Shown: in pieces, positions 1-8,853 of the stretch
Layout: every line of letters begins with the position of its first letter
Position numbering within the stretch: the first letter of the stretch is position 1
Source of the DNA: M269 sp964640795
Lineage (GTDB): Bacteria; Pseudomonadota; Gammaproteobacteria; Enterobacterales; Alteromonadaceae
Direction: 5' to 3'
DNA: 64,000 bases
Assembly (NCBI GenBank): GCA_964640795.1
Contig: CAZXIN010000007.1
Coordinates: 1-64,000 of the forward strand
The notes under the pieces: model-generated
What the model saw: the letters and a program-made list of their open reading frames with translations, nothing else
Told to the model about the DNA's origin: nothing
Databases searched by the model: none
Program-made: the position numbers and the translations under genes

Positions 1-31
1 ACGCTTTGACTCCGATGTTTTTGTTCAAATT

Positions 32-751
32 ATGCAAACAATAGCAGAACGGCTGAAAAGCGCACACACTTCAATAGAGCAACAAGCTCAATCGGCTAAT
101 CGTTCACCTACAGAGGTTCAATTACTGGCCGTCAGTAAAACAAAGCCTGTTGAAGATATACAGAACGCTTATCACGCAGGACAACGCCACTTTGGTGAGA
201 ACTATGTACAAGAAGGCGTTGATAAAATAGCCAAACTATCAGCGATGGGCGATGTTGTCTGGCACTTTATTGGCCCATTGCAATCGAATAAAACTAAGTT
301 GGTCGCAGAGCATTTTGATTGGATGCAAAGCGTTGACCGCCTTAAGATAGCTCAACGGCTCGATCAGCAGCGCCCTTCAGCAATGGCCCCCTTACAAATA
401 TGTATTCAGGTTAATATCAGTCGGGAGCCCCAAAAGGCAGGCGTGCTACCTGAAGCACTAGTGGATATGGCCAATCACATTCGTCCATTGAGTAACCTGA
501 CACTGCGCGGCTTAATGGCGATCCCATCTGCTACAGGCGACGAGCAAAAACTTGAAGCAGAATTTAAAGCGATGGCCGGCTTATACGCACAACTCAAGGC
601 AACAAACCCGCAAGTTGATACCTTATCGATGGGGATGTCGAGCGACTTAGCAATAGCCATTAAAAATGGCACGACTATGGTAAGATTGGGCACAGCAATT
701 TTTGGTGCACGTCAAAAGACCAAAAATGAACCGCACGATTTAACACCATAA
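32..751 (+). CDS. yggS: YggS/PLPBP family pyridoxal-phosphate homeostasis protein
   Basis: A 239-residue single-domain alanine-racemase-like barrel that binds pyridoxal 5'-phosphate and helps regulate intracellular vitamin B6 and amino-acid pools; no catalytic activity is established for the family. The N-terminal motif LLAVSKTKP carries the PLP lysine. The HFGENYVQE and WHFIGPLQSNK motifs and the C-terminal LSMGMSSDLAIAIKNGTTMVRLG phosphate-binding segment are all present and in order. Length matches the family. The ATG chosen gives the usual family N-terminus although no clear ribosome binding site is visible. The stop codon overlaps the start of proC (TAATG), the classical yggS-proC-yggT arrangement. 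Confidence 0.95.
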   Translation: MQTIAERLKSAHTSIEQQAQSANRSPTEVQLLAVSKTKPVEDIQNAYHAGQRHFGENYVQEGVDKIAKLSAMGDVVWHFIGPLQSNKTKLVAEHFDWMQSVDRLKIAQRLDQQRPSAMAPLQICIQVNISREPQKAGVLPEALVDMANHIRPLSNLTLRGLMAIPSATGDEQKLEAEFKAMAGLYAQLKATNPQVDTLSMGMSSDLAIAIKNGTTMVRLGTAIFGARQKTKNEPHDLTP

Positions 752-1593
752 TGAATAAAAGAGCAGACACAAATATGCAATATCTTCCGATTGCGTTTAT
801 CGGCGCAGGTAATATGAGTCGCAGTATTATTAGCGGTATGGTAGCAAACGGCTATCCAGCAAAATTAATTATCGCCAGCAACCCCAGCATTGATAAGTTG
901 ACAGCACTCCAGCATGACTTTGGTATCAAGATCACACAAGACAACGACGAAGCGATACAAGAAAGCGACTGTGTTGTTTTGTCAGTGAAACCCCAGCTCA
1001 TGCAAGCCGTGTGTCAAAAATTCTCAAACGACCAACTTAACACCAAGCTTTTTATCTCTGTCGCTGCCGGTATTACTGTCGAGCGCTTGTCCCAATTTCT
1101 GCACAATAGTCAATCTGTTATTCGCGTTATGCCGAATACGCCAAGCTTGATAGGTAAAGGCATGTCTGGACTTTACGCAAACGCAAGTGTGAGTTCTGAA
1201 CACAGAAACTTTACCGAACATATGATGAAAATGGTTGGTGAAGCGGTCTGGGTCGATGAAGAGTCTAAGATTAATGGCATCATTGCAGCCGCAGGAAGCA
1301 GCCCAGCTTATTTCTTTGCAATATTGGAAGCTATGCAACAAGAAGCTGAAGCAATGGGTTTCGACCATAACCAATCACGACTACTGGTACAACAAGCTAT
1401 GCTAGGTGCCGCTGAAATGGTTTGTCACAATCCTCAACTTGAATTAAGCGAGCTAAGGACCCAAGTTACGTCTAGGGCCGGAACAACAGCTAAGGCGTTA
1501 GAATATATGCAAAATAATAACATGCAGGGTATCTTAGCCGGCGCTATGCGAGCAGCTGTTGAACGCGCTAATGAAATGTCCTCACAGTTTTAA
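751..1593 (+). CDS. proC: Pyrroline-5-carboxylate reductase
   Basis: Catalyses the last step of proline synthesis, NAD(P)H-dependent reduction of 1-pyrroline-5-carboxylate, in the cytoplasm. The N-terminal Rossmann motif IAFIGAGNMS binds the cofactor. The mid-protein VIRVMPNTPSLIG and the C-terminal LRTQVTSRAGTTAKALEYM signature are diagnostic. It starts within the yggS stop codon. A second ATG at 775 would give a more usual family N-terminus, so either start is possible. It is co-transcribed with yggS and yggT. Confidence 0.95.
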   Translation: MNKRADTNMQYLPIAFIGAGNMSRSIISGMVANGYPAKLIIASNPSIDKLTALQHDFGIKITQDNDEAIQESDCVVLSVKPQLMQAVCQKFSNDQLNTKLFISVAAGITVERLSQFLHNSQSVIRVMPNTPSLIGKGMSGLYANASVSSEHRNFTEHMMKMVGEAVWVDEESKINGIIAAAGSSPAYFFAILEAMQQEAEAMGFDHNQSRLLVQQAMLGAAEMVCHNPQLELSELRTQVTSRAGTTAKALEYMQNNNMQGILAGAMRAAVERANEMSSQF

Positions 1594-1609
1594 TTATTGA
1601 GACTCTACT

Positions 1610-2152
1610 ATGAATTCAGTTCACTTTTTGATTAACACCGTATTTGATTTGTACCTAATGGTGGTGATTCTGCGAATATGGCTACAACTCGCCAAAGCAG
1701 ACTTTTATAACCCCTTTAGCCAATTTATCGTCAAAGCAACCCACCCTCTTGTTGCACCAATGCGCAGAGTATTGCCAGCAATAGGTGGATTAGATACAGC
1801 GACGGTCGTCTTAGCTTTGCTTGTCGCAGCAGCCAAATTGATCACCTTGTCTTTGGTTTTCGGTGCAACAAATTTCAACCCTCTCTCCGTTTTGATTGGC
1901 GCTTGCTTAGTTGTTCTAAAAGAAATCTTTTCTATTTTGTTCTGGGTCTTGATTATTCGAGCCATACTCAGCTGGGTTAGTCAGGGGCATAACCCAATAG
2001 AAATGGTATTACACCAATTAACCGAACCCTTTTTGGCACCAATACGCCGTATATTGCCACCAATGGGTGGCTTAGATCTCTCAGTTCTTGTAGCTATTGT
2101 TCTGCTACAGTTTTTGCAGATGTTCATGCAAGATATACTGCGTTACGTCTAA
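1610..2152 (+). CDS. yggT: YggT family integral membrane protein
   Basis: A 180-residue inner-membrane protein with two copies of the YggT module, each a hydrophobic helix followed by a conserved loop: PLVAPMRRVLPAIGGLD in the first half and PFLAPIRRILPPMGGLD in the second. The internal duplication is obvious in the sequence. The biochemical role is not settled; relatives have been linked to osmotic tolerance and membrane or division functions. It lies 16 bp after proC, so it is in the same operon. Confidence 0.9.
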   Translation: MNSVHFLINTVFDLYLMVVILRIWLQLAKADFYNPFSQFIVKATHPLVAPMRRVLPAIGGLDTATVVLALLVAAAKLITLSLVFGATNFNPLSVLIGACLVVLKEIFSILFWVLIIRAILSWVSQGHNPIEMVLHQLTEPFLAPIRRILPPMGGLDLSVLVAIVLLQFLQMFMQDILRYV

Positions 2153-2179
2153 TCAACAAGCGGTGGGGAGAGCATCACT

Positions 2180-2614
2180 ATGACATCATTACACCGGTTT
2201 TTAATGACAACCGTGATCGTCCTTTCAACAATGAGTCTTGGTGCACAAGCCGAACAGAAAGAAACATTGGGGTCTTGGGATGTACACTACATTGTTGTCA
2301 ACAGTACTTTCTTTGAACCTGAGGTCGCGAAACAGTATGGCATTCAACGTAGTCAGTTTAATGCCTTACTGAATATCTCAGTATTAGATAGAAACAATAA
2401 AGAAGCCCAATCAGTTGCTCTAACAGGCAAGGCAACTAACTTACTCGGCACAACGAAAAAACTGTCATTTAAAGAAGTTAAAGAAGGCGAAGCCATATAT
2501 TACCTCGCTCAAATCCCGTTTAGGCACAAAGAAAACTATCGCTTTGAAGTTGATGTTAGACGAGGAAACGATGTAGAGAAACTTTCCTTCAAACACGAGT
2601 TCTACGCAGAATAA
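2180..2614 (+). CDS. DUF4426 family secreted protein
   Basis: A 144-residue protein with an N-terminal signal peptide (hydrophobic stretch followed by AQA before EQKETLG), so probably periplasmic. The body matches DUF4426: a conserved HYIVVNSTFF motif near the start and an NYRFEVDVRRG segment near the end. DUF4426 genes are characteristically placed after yggT in gammaproteobacteria, as here. The ATG is preceded by a good GGGGAG site. No biochemical function is known. Confidence 0.85.
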   Translation: MTSLHRFLMTTVIVLSTMSLGAQAEQKETLGSWDVHYIVVNSTFFEPEVAKQYGIQRSQFNALLNISVLDRNNKEAQSVALTGKATNLLGTTKKLSFKEVKEGEAIYYLAQIPFRHKENYRFEVDVRRGNDVEKLSFKHEFYAE

Positions 2615-2651
2615 TCAACTAAATATTCTCAATATACAGAGCAAGGAGCGA

Positions 2652-3374
2652 ATGACATTGAATGCTATCATCATAGGTGCAACGTCAGGTATAGGCAGGG
2701 AGCTCGCGAAACAAATGTCAGCAAAGGGGTTCACTGTCGGCATAGCTGGCCGCCGCACTGAATTACTCGACTCACTCGAAAACGAGCTCTCGACACCTTG
2801 TTATAAATATTTAATGGATCTCACTCAGATAGAAGATGCTTGCTATATCTTCAATCAATTGTTGAAAAAAATGGAAGACGTCGACATCGTTGTTATCAAT
2901 GCGGGCGTAGGGTATCTAGATGAAGATTTTCTTTTAGAGAACGAATTAAGCACAATAGACGTTAACGTCAAAGGGTTTACAGCACTCGCTAATATCGCTT
3001 TCCACTATTTTGCCAAACGTCAGAAAGGGCATATTGTAGGCCTATCCTCGGTCGCCGCTATCCGAGGTGGTCGAGCTACCGCTTACAACGCATCAAAAGC
3101 TTATGTTTCAAGCTATTTGGAAGGTTTGATTTGTCAATCTCGTCATCGGAAATTACCTATTCATGTCACCGATATACGTCCAGGTTTTGTCGACACAGCT
3201 ATGGCTCAGGGTGAAGGTATATTTTGGAACGCTCCGGTAGAAAAAGCGGCAGAGCAAATACTCAATGGCATATTCAAAAAGCACCGATTGGTTTATGTGA
3301 CTAAACGATGGAGAATAATCGGCTACCTCTTATCTATATTGCCTTTTTCAGTATATAAAAGAATCGCTGGTTAA
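2652..3374 (+). CDS. SDR family NAD(P)-dependent oxidoreductase
   Basis: A classical short-chain dehydrogenase of 240 residues. The cofactor motif is GATSGIGREL at the N-terminus, then the NAG motif (NAGVGY). The active site has the serine in GLSSVAA and the YNASK catalytic Tyr/Lys pair. A hydrophobic, basic C-terminus (about the last 25 residues) may associate with membrane. AAGGAG lies just upstream of the ATG. The substrate cannot be told from sequence. It follows the DUF4426 gene by 37 bp, so it could be the last gene of the yggS operon. Confidence 0.88.
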   Translation: MTLNAIIIGATSGIGRELAKQMSAKGFTVGIAGRRTELLDSLENELSTPCYKYLMDLTQIEDACYIFNQLLKKMEDVDIVVINAGVGYLDEDFLLENELSTIDVNVKGFTALANIAFHYFAKRQKGHIVGLSSVAAIRGGRATAYNASKAYVSSYLEGLICQSRHRKLPIHVTDIRPGFVDTAMAQGEGIFWNAPVEKAAEQILNGIFKKHRLVYVTKRWRIIGYLLSILPFSVYKRIAG

Positions 3375-3403
3375 CGTGAGAGTCGGCATTTTAAACGACA
3401 AAT

Positions 3404-3480
3404 AAAAAAGGCTCTTACAAAACGTAAGAGCCTATGCATGGTCAATGGAAACCATGCTGTAACTATTCATAAGTTACTAA
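3404..3480. terminator. Hairpin cluster after the SDR gene
   Basis: Three consecutive inverted repeats are visible. The first is GGCTCTTAC (3410-3418) with GTAAGAGCC (3424-3432), a 9-bp perfect stem. It is preceded by a run of A, so the T tract belongs to the minus strand. The second is GCATGGT (3436-3442) with ACCATGC (3451-3457). The third is GTAAC (3459-3463) with GTTAC (3473-3477). The first is probably the end of the plus-strand operon; the series could also be a small structured RNA. Confidence 0.5.
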
Positions 3481-3779
3481 TGGAAGGTAACAATTCAATA
3501 TAAAAGGAATGTTGTTCCGTGGAACTACAACCAGATTAGCCAAAACAAACCTGCTTGCATCTATTAAGAGTCATTGCCCCCAAATAAGGGTTCAAAAATA
3601 TTTAATTAAATTTAAAAAAATTAATATCACCTTTGCTCAACAAAGAATAAGCGGTAGTAACATCAGGAATGTCTATACAAGAGGTTTACCGTAAAGAGTT
3701 GAGTGCCAAAGTCTAAAGAAAGCAGTGATTGCCACACACCACATTCATGCACACTTGTTTAAATAACACGAAAGATTGA
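3481..3779. other. Gene-poor spacer before the Kelch gene
   Basis: About 300 bp, AT-rich, between the hairpin cluster and the promoter of the Kelch gene. A 61-codon open frame at 3509-3694 has basic, low-complexity content and no convincing homology pattern; I do not call it a gene. I see nothing else I can support. Confidence 0.4.
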
Positions 3780-3785
3780 TATAAT
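3780..3785 (+). promoter_or_regulatory. Probable -10 element of the Kelch gene
   Basis: A consensus TATAAT lies 38 bp before the start codon of the Kelch protein gene. A poor -35 (TTTAAA, about 16 bp upstream) accompanies it. The gene also has AAGGAA at a good distance from its ATG. Confidence 0.45.
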
Positions 3786-3822
3786 ACTGCACGCAGGAAC
3801 AACCCTAAACAAGGAATGTCAT

Positions 3823-4785
3823 ATGACTACACTCTCTTTAAAAATAAAGAAAACTCTCTTCTCGTTATTTCTCTTTACCTTTATTAACGCTTGTTTTTTC
3901 CAAGCCTCAGCACAAGAGCAACTCGCTCCATTGTATGAGCACACAGCTCAACTATCTGAACCAAGGTATGGTCATACAACGGTAAAAGTGGAAGGGGTTA
4001 CTTTTGTTATAGGGGGTGCCGATCTCACAAAATACCACAGTACGATCGAAGTCATCGGCAATAAAACACTAGAAACCCATATCTTAAATTTAAACATAAT
4101 CCCAAGACGATATGGCGCTGCAGCATGGGATGGAAAAGAATCAATTTACATCTTTGGAGGTCAAACGTTGCGGCCTAACGACGCACGTAAAGTTGAGGTT
4201 ATCAACCTGAGAACACTGGAAGTATCTGCAGCCCCCAGTATGCCTGTCAATTGCCATAGTATTACTGCAGCTAGAATTAAAGGCGACATATATATCAGCG
4301 GAGGCAGCTGTGCAGTTAATAAGAATCGTCGAGCAAAGCCTTCTTCAAAAGTACACAAATATTCAATAGCAAAGCGAACTTGGTCATTGGCTTCCCCATT
4401 AAAACATAGGGTCGAAACCAAAACGATCGCGCTTAATAATCAGCTCTACATGATTGCCGGTTATACGGGTAAAGGGAGTATCACCGAAGTAATGCGCTTT
4501 AACCCGCAATCAAATGAATGGACACAACTCCCACCTATACCGCTTAAGACAAGTGCCCACTCTCTTGTCGCAGTTAACAACAAAATTTATGTTCTTGGCG
4601 ATTACAATGACATGGGCCGCTCTTTTGCATTCGATACAGACAGTCAGCAATGGCAAAAACTAGACTTGAGCTTTAACCCTGTAAGACATGCATCAGCAGT
4701 ATATGGTCATGGCAAAATATTACTCGTCGGCGGCTACACTGGCGATTCTCAGGCTCATAATTACATTCAGACGATTAACTTATGA
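3823..4785 (+). CDS. Secreted Kelch-repeat beta-propeller protein
   Basis: A 320-residue protein with a signal peptide (about residues 1-30, ending in SASAQ-type sequence). At least six Kelch blades follow, each with a paired glycine and preceding hydrophobic strand: VTFVIGGAD, SIYIFGGQT, DIYISGGSC, QLYMIAGYT, KIYVLGDYN and KILLVGGYT. This predicts a periplasmic or exported six-bladed propeller used for binding; no catalytic residues can be assigned. It is a single gene between hairpins and the convergent Hsp70 gene. Similarity to N-acetylneuraminate epimerase (NanM) type propellers is possible but no sialic-acid genes are nearby. Confidence 0.8.
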   Translation: MTTLSLKIKKTLFSLFLFTFINACFFQASAQEQLAPLYEHTAQLSEPRYGHTTVKVEGVTFVIGGADLTKYHSTIEVIGNKTLETHILNLNIIPRRYGAAAWDGKESIYIFGGQTLRPNDARKVEVINLRTLEVSAAPSMPVNCHSITAARIKGDIYISGGSCAVNKNRRAKPSSKVHKYSIAKRTWSLASPLKHRVETKTIALNNQLYMIAGYTGKGSITEVMRFNPQSNEWTQLPPIPLKTSAHSLVAVNNKIYVLGDYNDMGRSFAFDTDSQQWQKLDLSFNPVRHASAVYGHGKILLVGGYTGDSQAHNYIQTINL

Positions 4786-4814
4786 ACCTATTTAACCCCA
4801 ACACTTATAACGAT

Positions 4815-6248
4815 CTAAGTAAATAAACGCTCGGCATATGTGGCTAACCCAGAGGTAACACTGCCAAAATGATCACCAATGACGACCTCAATATTAGGAA
4901 ATGAGGTGTTAATCCAGTGTTGGATAACTGGTGACATAGCCGTCCCCCCAGTTACATAGATAACATCAGGCAGCGCGCCTGCCTGATGAGTCGCTTCTTT
5001 CATCAACACCTCAAATTTACTCAGCTCATCTTGAATGGCTGCTGCTAATTCAGCTCGTTGGATCAAAACACTAAAGCCGCTCTCGATGTAATCCAGAGGT
5101 AAGCTGATTGACTCCTTATCCGACAACAAAATTTTTGCTTGTTCAGCACTGCGGCTTATACGAAGGCCAAATTTACCATCACGTAACCGTTTAAATCGTT
5201 TTAACCGTTCATCATCAGATCGCAAGCAATAGTCATCAATCTCCCTTCCTGTTCGAGGTAAATTGAAATCTCTTTGCGCACCGACATCATTAACAGAAAC
5301 AGCCTGCCTAAAGAGATTTGTTGGCACAGGCAGCCCGCTAGTAAAAACAGCATCTTTGCCGAAATGAGGCATCAACTGCATAAGTGCCAATTTGTTGTCC
5401 AAGTCAATCCCACCAATACGTTTGCCTGTATGGCTCAAAATACAATCTTGTCTGTCTTGCAATGATCGATAACTAGGCCCCAGCTTAATCATAGAACAAT
5501 CCGTTGTTCCACCACCCAAATCCAAAATAAGCACGAGTCGATCCTTCTCAAGCCTACGTTCATAGTCATAAGCTGCTGCAACAGGTTCCATCAAAAACTC
5601 AACTTGCTTAAAACCTACATTGGCAGCTGCTTCGTCTATAATCTGCAGTGCTTGTTTATTGCCATCAACGCCTAAAAGGCCATGGAAATTTACAGGCCGG
5701 CCAATCACTATGTTGTCGAGCTCGACACGTTTTATCGACTCAGCTTCAGACTTTATATGCGCTAGCATCTTTTCAACAATGCGTGTAAAAACCACCCGTT
5801 GGCTTTTATTGATATCAGCCCCTAAAAATGATTTAGGAGACTTAATATAAAAACCACTATCAGCATCACTAATATGAGTTAACTCCGCCTCTTCGCCAAA
5901 AATAACATCGCCACCTGATTGTAAAGCTTCCAAAATGCTTTGTGCTCTCAGTGTGCTGACCGCTTTTTGCCGTGCTTCTTTCTTTAATTGCTTTCGCGCC
6001 ATACTCATCACAGCTTCACTAGATACCTTATCTTCATGATGAGCATCTCTGAGCTCTTTTGTAAGTGCCCCCGCTCGCTCAGCTAGCAACGCATCGGAAA
6101 TCACGGCTGGTTTAACCACATCATGTTCAATAAACAAGCAGGACGGCATTCTTGTTTTACCATCCTCCAATGGGATTAATTCGGGTTGCTGATTATGCAT
6201 AATACCAATTGAACAATTTGACGTGCCAAAATCTAGGCCAGCATGCAT
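4815..6248 (-). CDS. yegD: Hsp70-family protein, YegD type
   Basis: A 477-residue actin/Hsp70-fold ATPase. Phosphate-1 loop is LDFGTSNCS, phosphate-2 is LDLGGGTTDCS and the adenosine motif is YVTGGTAMSP. The FYIKSPKSFLGA and IGRPVNFHG segments are characteristic of the YegD subgroup, which lacks the DnaK substrate-binding domain. Function is unproven; it is assumed to be a chaperone-like ATPase without the usual DnaJ/GrpE partners. It is transcribed convergently with the Kelch gene. A second, diverged paralogue lies at 44104-45612. Confidence 0.88.
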   Translation of the reverse strand: MHAGLDFGTSNCSIGIMHNQQPELIPLEDGKTRMPSCLFIEHDVVKPAVISDALLAERAGALTKELRDAHHEDKVSSEAVMSMARKQLKKEARQKAVSTLRAQSILEALQSGGDVIFGEEAELTHISDADSGFYIKSPKSFLGADINKSQRVVFTRIVEKMLAHIKSEAESIKRVELDNIVIGRPVNFHGLLGVDGNKQALQIIDEAAANVGFKQVEFLMEPVAAAYDYERRLEKDRLVLILDLGGGTTDCSMIKLGPSYRSLQDRQDCILSHTGKRIGGIDLDNKLALMQLMPHFGKDAVFTSGLPVPTNLFRQAVSVNDVGAQRDFNLPRTGREIDDYCLRSDDERLKRFKRLRDGKFGLRISRSAEQAKILLSDKESISLPLDYIESGFSVLIQRAELAAAIQDELSKFEVLMKEATHQAGALPDVIYVTGGTAMSPVIQHWINTSFPNIEVVIGDHFGSVTSGLATYAERLFT

Positions 6249-6332
6249 GTGGAGATTTCCTAAGTAACAGTGGAGAGAACCGCGTATTTTAATCTAAAAA
6301 GCCCATAACTTGTTATACCCGTTACGTAGAAA

Positions 6333-6364
6333 TGTTTAACACCTACAGAAACTGTTAACACCTA
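6333..6364. repeat. Direct repeat in the yegD upstream region
   Basis: Two near-identical copies, TGTTTAACACCTA (6333-6345) and TGTTAACACCTA (6353-6364), lie 85-115 bp upstream of the yegD start, between it and the divergent hypothetical gene. Spacing of about 20 bp (two helical turns) would fit a tandem binding site, but no regulator is identified. Confidence 0.4.
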
Positions 6365-6482
6365 GCACAGCTAGACCAAGCGTTCAGGAAAGTCATCACT
6401 AAAACGTCAAAAATACATCACTTATTCATGGCATTCGGTTTGCTTATGTTTTGAACAATTGTTGAATAACACGTAAGCACTC

Positions 6483-6953
6483 ATGCAAATTTCACAAATA
6501 TCGCCCTTTTTAACACAGTCCAACAGTGACAGTACGGCAAAAAACAGTACTTCAACAGAAGTCAAAGACCTAGATGATCTGATTAGCTTAAGCAAACTAT
6601 CCGCAGAAGGCATTAAATCTCAGCTTGAAGAAAATGAAGCTGAACAAGCAGCAGACAATGTCAATCTAGAGTCTGTCACCGCCTCTGACGTAGATAATCT
6701 CGCAAGGAAACTTTTTGCCGATGGTGAAATAAGTAAAGGTGAAATGATCTTAATGGAATTCGAAAAACTAAAGCCGCAGATATCACAACGAATTCAAGGC
6801 TTATTCAGTAACAACCCAATCACCAACTACCAGCAGCAAGAACGCTTCGACCTATTGCAAGCTTTGGAAAATAGGGCCAGTAACACAAACAACGAATCAG
6901 AAAGAGCCGAACTAAATACCTTTATTGACCAATTCAATTCAGCAAATACTTAA
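6483..6953 (+). CDS. Hypothetical acidic, helix-rich protein
   Basis: A 156-residue soluble protein with no signal peptide or membrane segment. The N-terminal 35 residues are Ser/Thr/Asn-rich. The rest is acidic and predicted helical, with many Glu, Gln and Asn residues (for example the ENEAEQAADN stretch) and an LFADGEISKGEMILMEFEKL helix pair in the middle. I do not recognise the family. It is divergent from yegD and alone before the 21-bp palindrome at 6986-7006. Its codon use looks like its neighbours. It is a plausible gene rather than a shadow because nothing real covers it on the other strand. Confidence 0.6.
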   Translation: MQISQISPFLTQSNSDSTAKNSTSTEVKDLDDLISLSKLSAEGIKSQLEENEAEQAADNVNLESVTASDVDNLARKLFADGEISKGEMILMEFEKLKPQISQRIQGLFSNNPITNYQQQERFDLLQALENRASNTNNESERAELNTFIDQFNSANT

Positions 6954-6985
6954 AACAGTCCGCTATCAAAATCCATAAATTAGAC

Positions 6986-7006
6986 TAATTAACCTCAGGT
7001 TAATTA
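6986..7006. promoter_or_regulatory. Perfect 21-bp palindrome, operator or terminator
   Basis: TAATTAACCT (6986-6995) and AGGTTAATTA (6997-7006) flank one central C, a perfect 10-1-10 inverted repeat. It is 33 bp after the stop of the hypothetical gene and 79 bp before the heme/Vgb gene. As RNA it would make a 9-bp stem with a 3-base loop, weak in GC; as DNA it is the right size and symmetry for a dimeric regulator. Confidence 0.5.
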
Positions 7007-7084
7007 TTTAGCATTGAATCAGCCTGCAGTAGGACATGCTAAACTTTTAGACATATTAGGCGAGATAAAAGACAGAGACCTGAC

Positions 7085-8320
7085 ATGATATCAATATGCA
7101 AAAATTATTCGTTACTACTCCCACTCCTCTGTGCATTTATATCTCCCCCCTCTATTGCCCAAGATTTACCAGACTCTCCTAACAAAGCATTGGTTACGGC
7201 AACCTGTACCAGCTGTCACTCAACCAGAAACATTACTCGTAGTTCTGGTTACACACAAACCCAATGGCAAGAGCTCATATCAACCATGATTGACTTATCA
7301 GCCACTCCAGAATTACAGAACAAAATAACAGACTACCTAGCTAGGCATTTCCCACCCAACAGTAAACGCAACCCCAAATTAATTTCTGGTAAAACAGAGA
7401 TTACCTTCAAAGAATGGCAAGTCCCAACACTAGGACAACGTTCACGAGACCCCATCGAAGCCAACAACGGTAACATTTGGTGGGCAGGTCAATGGGGAAA
7501 CCTCGTTGGCAAACTCAATCCCATCACAGGAGACATGTTAGAATACCCCTTACTCGCAAACAGCAAGCCTCACTCAGTGACCTTAGATGAACAAGGCAAT
7601 GTTTGGTACACAGGCAATAAGAACGGCACGATCGGCAAGTTAGATGTTATCAGTGAAGAAATCACTGTTTATCACATGCCCGATAAAGCTGCTAAAGATC
7701 CACATACCGCTATTTTTGCAAGAACAGGTATACTTTGGTTTACGTTACAACACAGCAACATGATTGGTCGACTCAACCCCAAAAACGGCGACATCAAACT
7801 GGTTAACATGCCGACAAAAGGCTCACGCCCCTACGGTATAAAAATAGACAAAAATGATACCCCTTGGGTCGCCTGCAACGGCCATAATTGTCTCGCTAAA
7901 ATAGATCCCATCAGTATGCACATCACTGAAATAAAACTCCCTAATGCCAAAACAAAAGTTAGACGATTAGCTATCGCTGATGATGGTCACATATGGTACG
8001 TTAATTCTTCGCGAGGCCGATTAGGCAGGTACAATCCTAAAACGGGAGACATCAAAGAGTGGCCTTCGCCAAGCGGCGAGCGCTCACATCCCTATGCCAT
8101 TGCTATTGTCGGAGATACTGTTTGGTACAACGAATCAGGTAAAAGGCCAGATGCCCTAGTTCGATTTGATCCCAAAGACGAATCCTTCCAAAGCTGGCCA
8201 ATCCCTACAGGTAACACGTATGCCGGCATTATCCGTCATATGCGCACAACCAAAGACGGCGGCTTACTCATCCATCAAAGCAGTACTAACCGAATCATTA
8301 AGGTGAGCATCGACCAATAA
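7085..8320 (+). CDS. Cytochrome c domain fused to a Vgb-like (streptogramin lyase family) beta-propeller
   Basis: A 411-residue exported protein. A signal peptide (residues 1-25) is followed by a short c-type heme domain with CTSCH near residue 41 and a C-terminal Met-poor segment. From about residue 110 a seven-bladed propeller of the virginiamycin B lyase / SMP-30-like type follows, with blades marked by IWWAGQWGNLVGKLNP, VWYTGNKNGTIGKLD, LWFTLQHSNMIGRLNP and IWYVNSSRGRLGRYNP. The heme motif argues for a periplasmic redox role rather than antibiotic lysis; true Vgb enzymes are shorter and have no heme. Stand-alone gene. Confidence 0.8.
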   Translation: MISICKNYSLLLPLLCAFISPPSIAQDLPDSPNKALVTATCTSCHSTRNITRSSGYTQTQWQELISTMIDLSATPELQNKITDYLARHFPPNSKRNPKLISGKTEITFKEWQVPTLGQRSRDPIEANNGNIWWAGQWGNLVGKLNPITGDMLEYPLLANSKPHSVTLDEQGNVWYTGNKNGTIGKLDVISEEITVYHMPDKAAKDPHTAIFARTGILWFTLQHSNMIGRLNPKNGDIKLVNMPTKGSRPYGIKIDKNDTPWVACNGHNCLAKIDPISMHITEIKLPNAKTKVRRLAIADDGHIWYVNSSRGRLGRYNPKTGDIKEWPSPSGERSHPYAIAIVGDTVWYNESGKRPDALVRFDPKDESFQSWPIPTGNTYAGIIRHMRTTKDGGLLIHQSSTNRIIKVSIDQ

Positions 8321-8343
8321 TCCAGTCTATTATAAGGAAGATA

Positions 8344-8763
8344 TCAAATATCATCTTGGTGAGCAGATAAATGCCGGAGTAAGGCATAAATTTGCTTTGG
8401 TGTCAGGTCTTTCGGTTCGAATACGGTTTGCTTCAGCTTCGCTAAGAGTTCAGTAAATACGGGCGTACTACTGGCGTATCCCATCTTCCAGTTCTCAAAA
8501 GAAGTCTTTTCGATGTATTCATAGCTGGCAATAACAACATCAGAATGACGTGGATCATCAGCGATATGGAAAAACAGTTCGTTAACAGTCTCTCGCTCAC
8601 CTTCTAACGCTTGCAAAAAATATTGATTGTCGTAGCACAACATGCCACAGATATCCCGAGCACTATTATTCTCTCTAGCGGCAGTCAGGATGCTCTTCAA
8701 GTCCGACAAGGTCATTTCTCGTGTGGCTAGGCTGAAATAGACTAATCGTATTTTTTTTCCCAT
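8344..8763 (-). CDS. BLUF-domain blue-light photoreceptor
   Basis: A 139-residue BLUF protein that binds FAD and senses blue light. The expected chromophore residues are present: Tyr9 in LVYFS, Asn32/33 in ENNSARD, Gln51 in YFLQALEGE, and Trp92/Met94 in NWKMGY. The remaining 40 residues form only a short helical tail, so it is a short BLUF protein that must signal through a partner. AAGGAG lies 6 bp before the ATG. It diverges from the histidine kinase gene with 90 bp between them, which suggests but does not prove a functional pair. Confidence 0.92.
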   Translation of the reverse strand: MGKKIRLVYFSLATREMTLSDLKSILTAARENNSARDICGMLCYDNQYFLQALEGERETVNELFFHIADDPRHSDVVIASYEYIEKTSFENWKMGYASSTPVFTELLAKLKQTVFEPKDLTPKQIYALLRHLSAHQDDI

Positions 8764-8853
8764 AACTACTCCTTAATTTATTTCAACTATGACATTTTAG
8801 TACTATAAGTTATCTATAGATCGATAGTTTACTATTCGGAAAAATTCAAATAT

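Noticed and set aside
3509..3694. 61-codon open frame between the SDR and Kelch genes
   Set aside because: Basic, low-complexity translation, no ribosome binding site and no domain pattern; likely chance.
7085..8320. Streptogramin resistance gene (vgb)
   Set aside because: Only the propeller resembles Vgb; the heme domain and export signal argue for another role.
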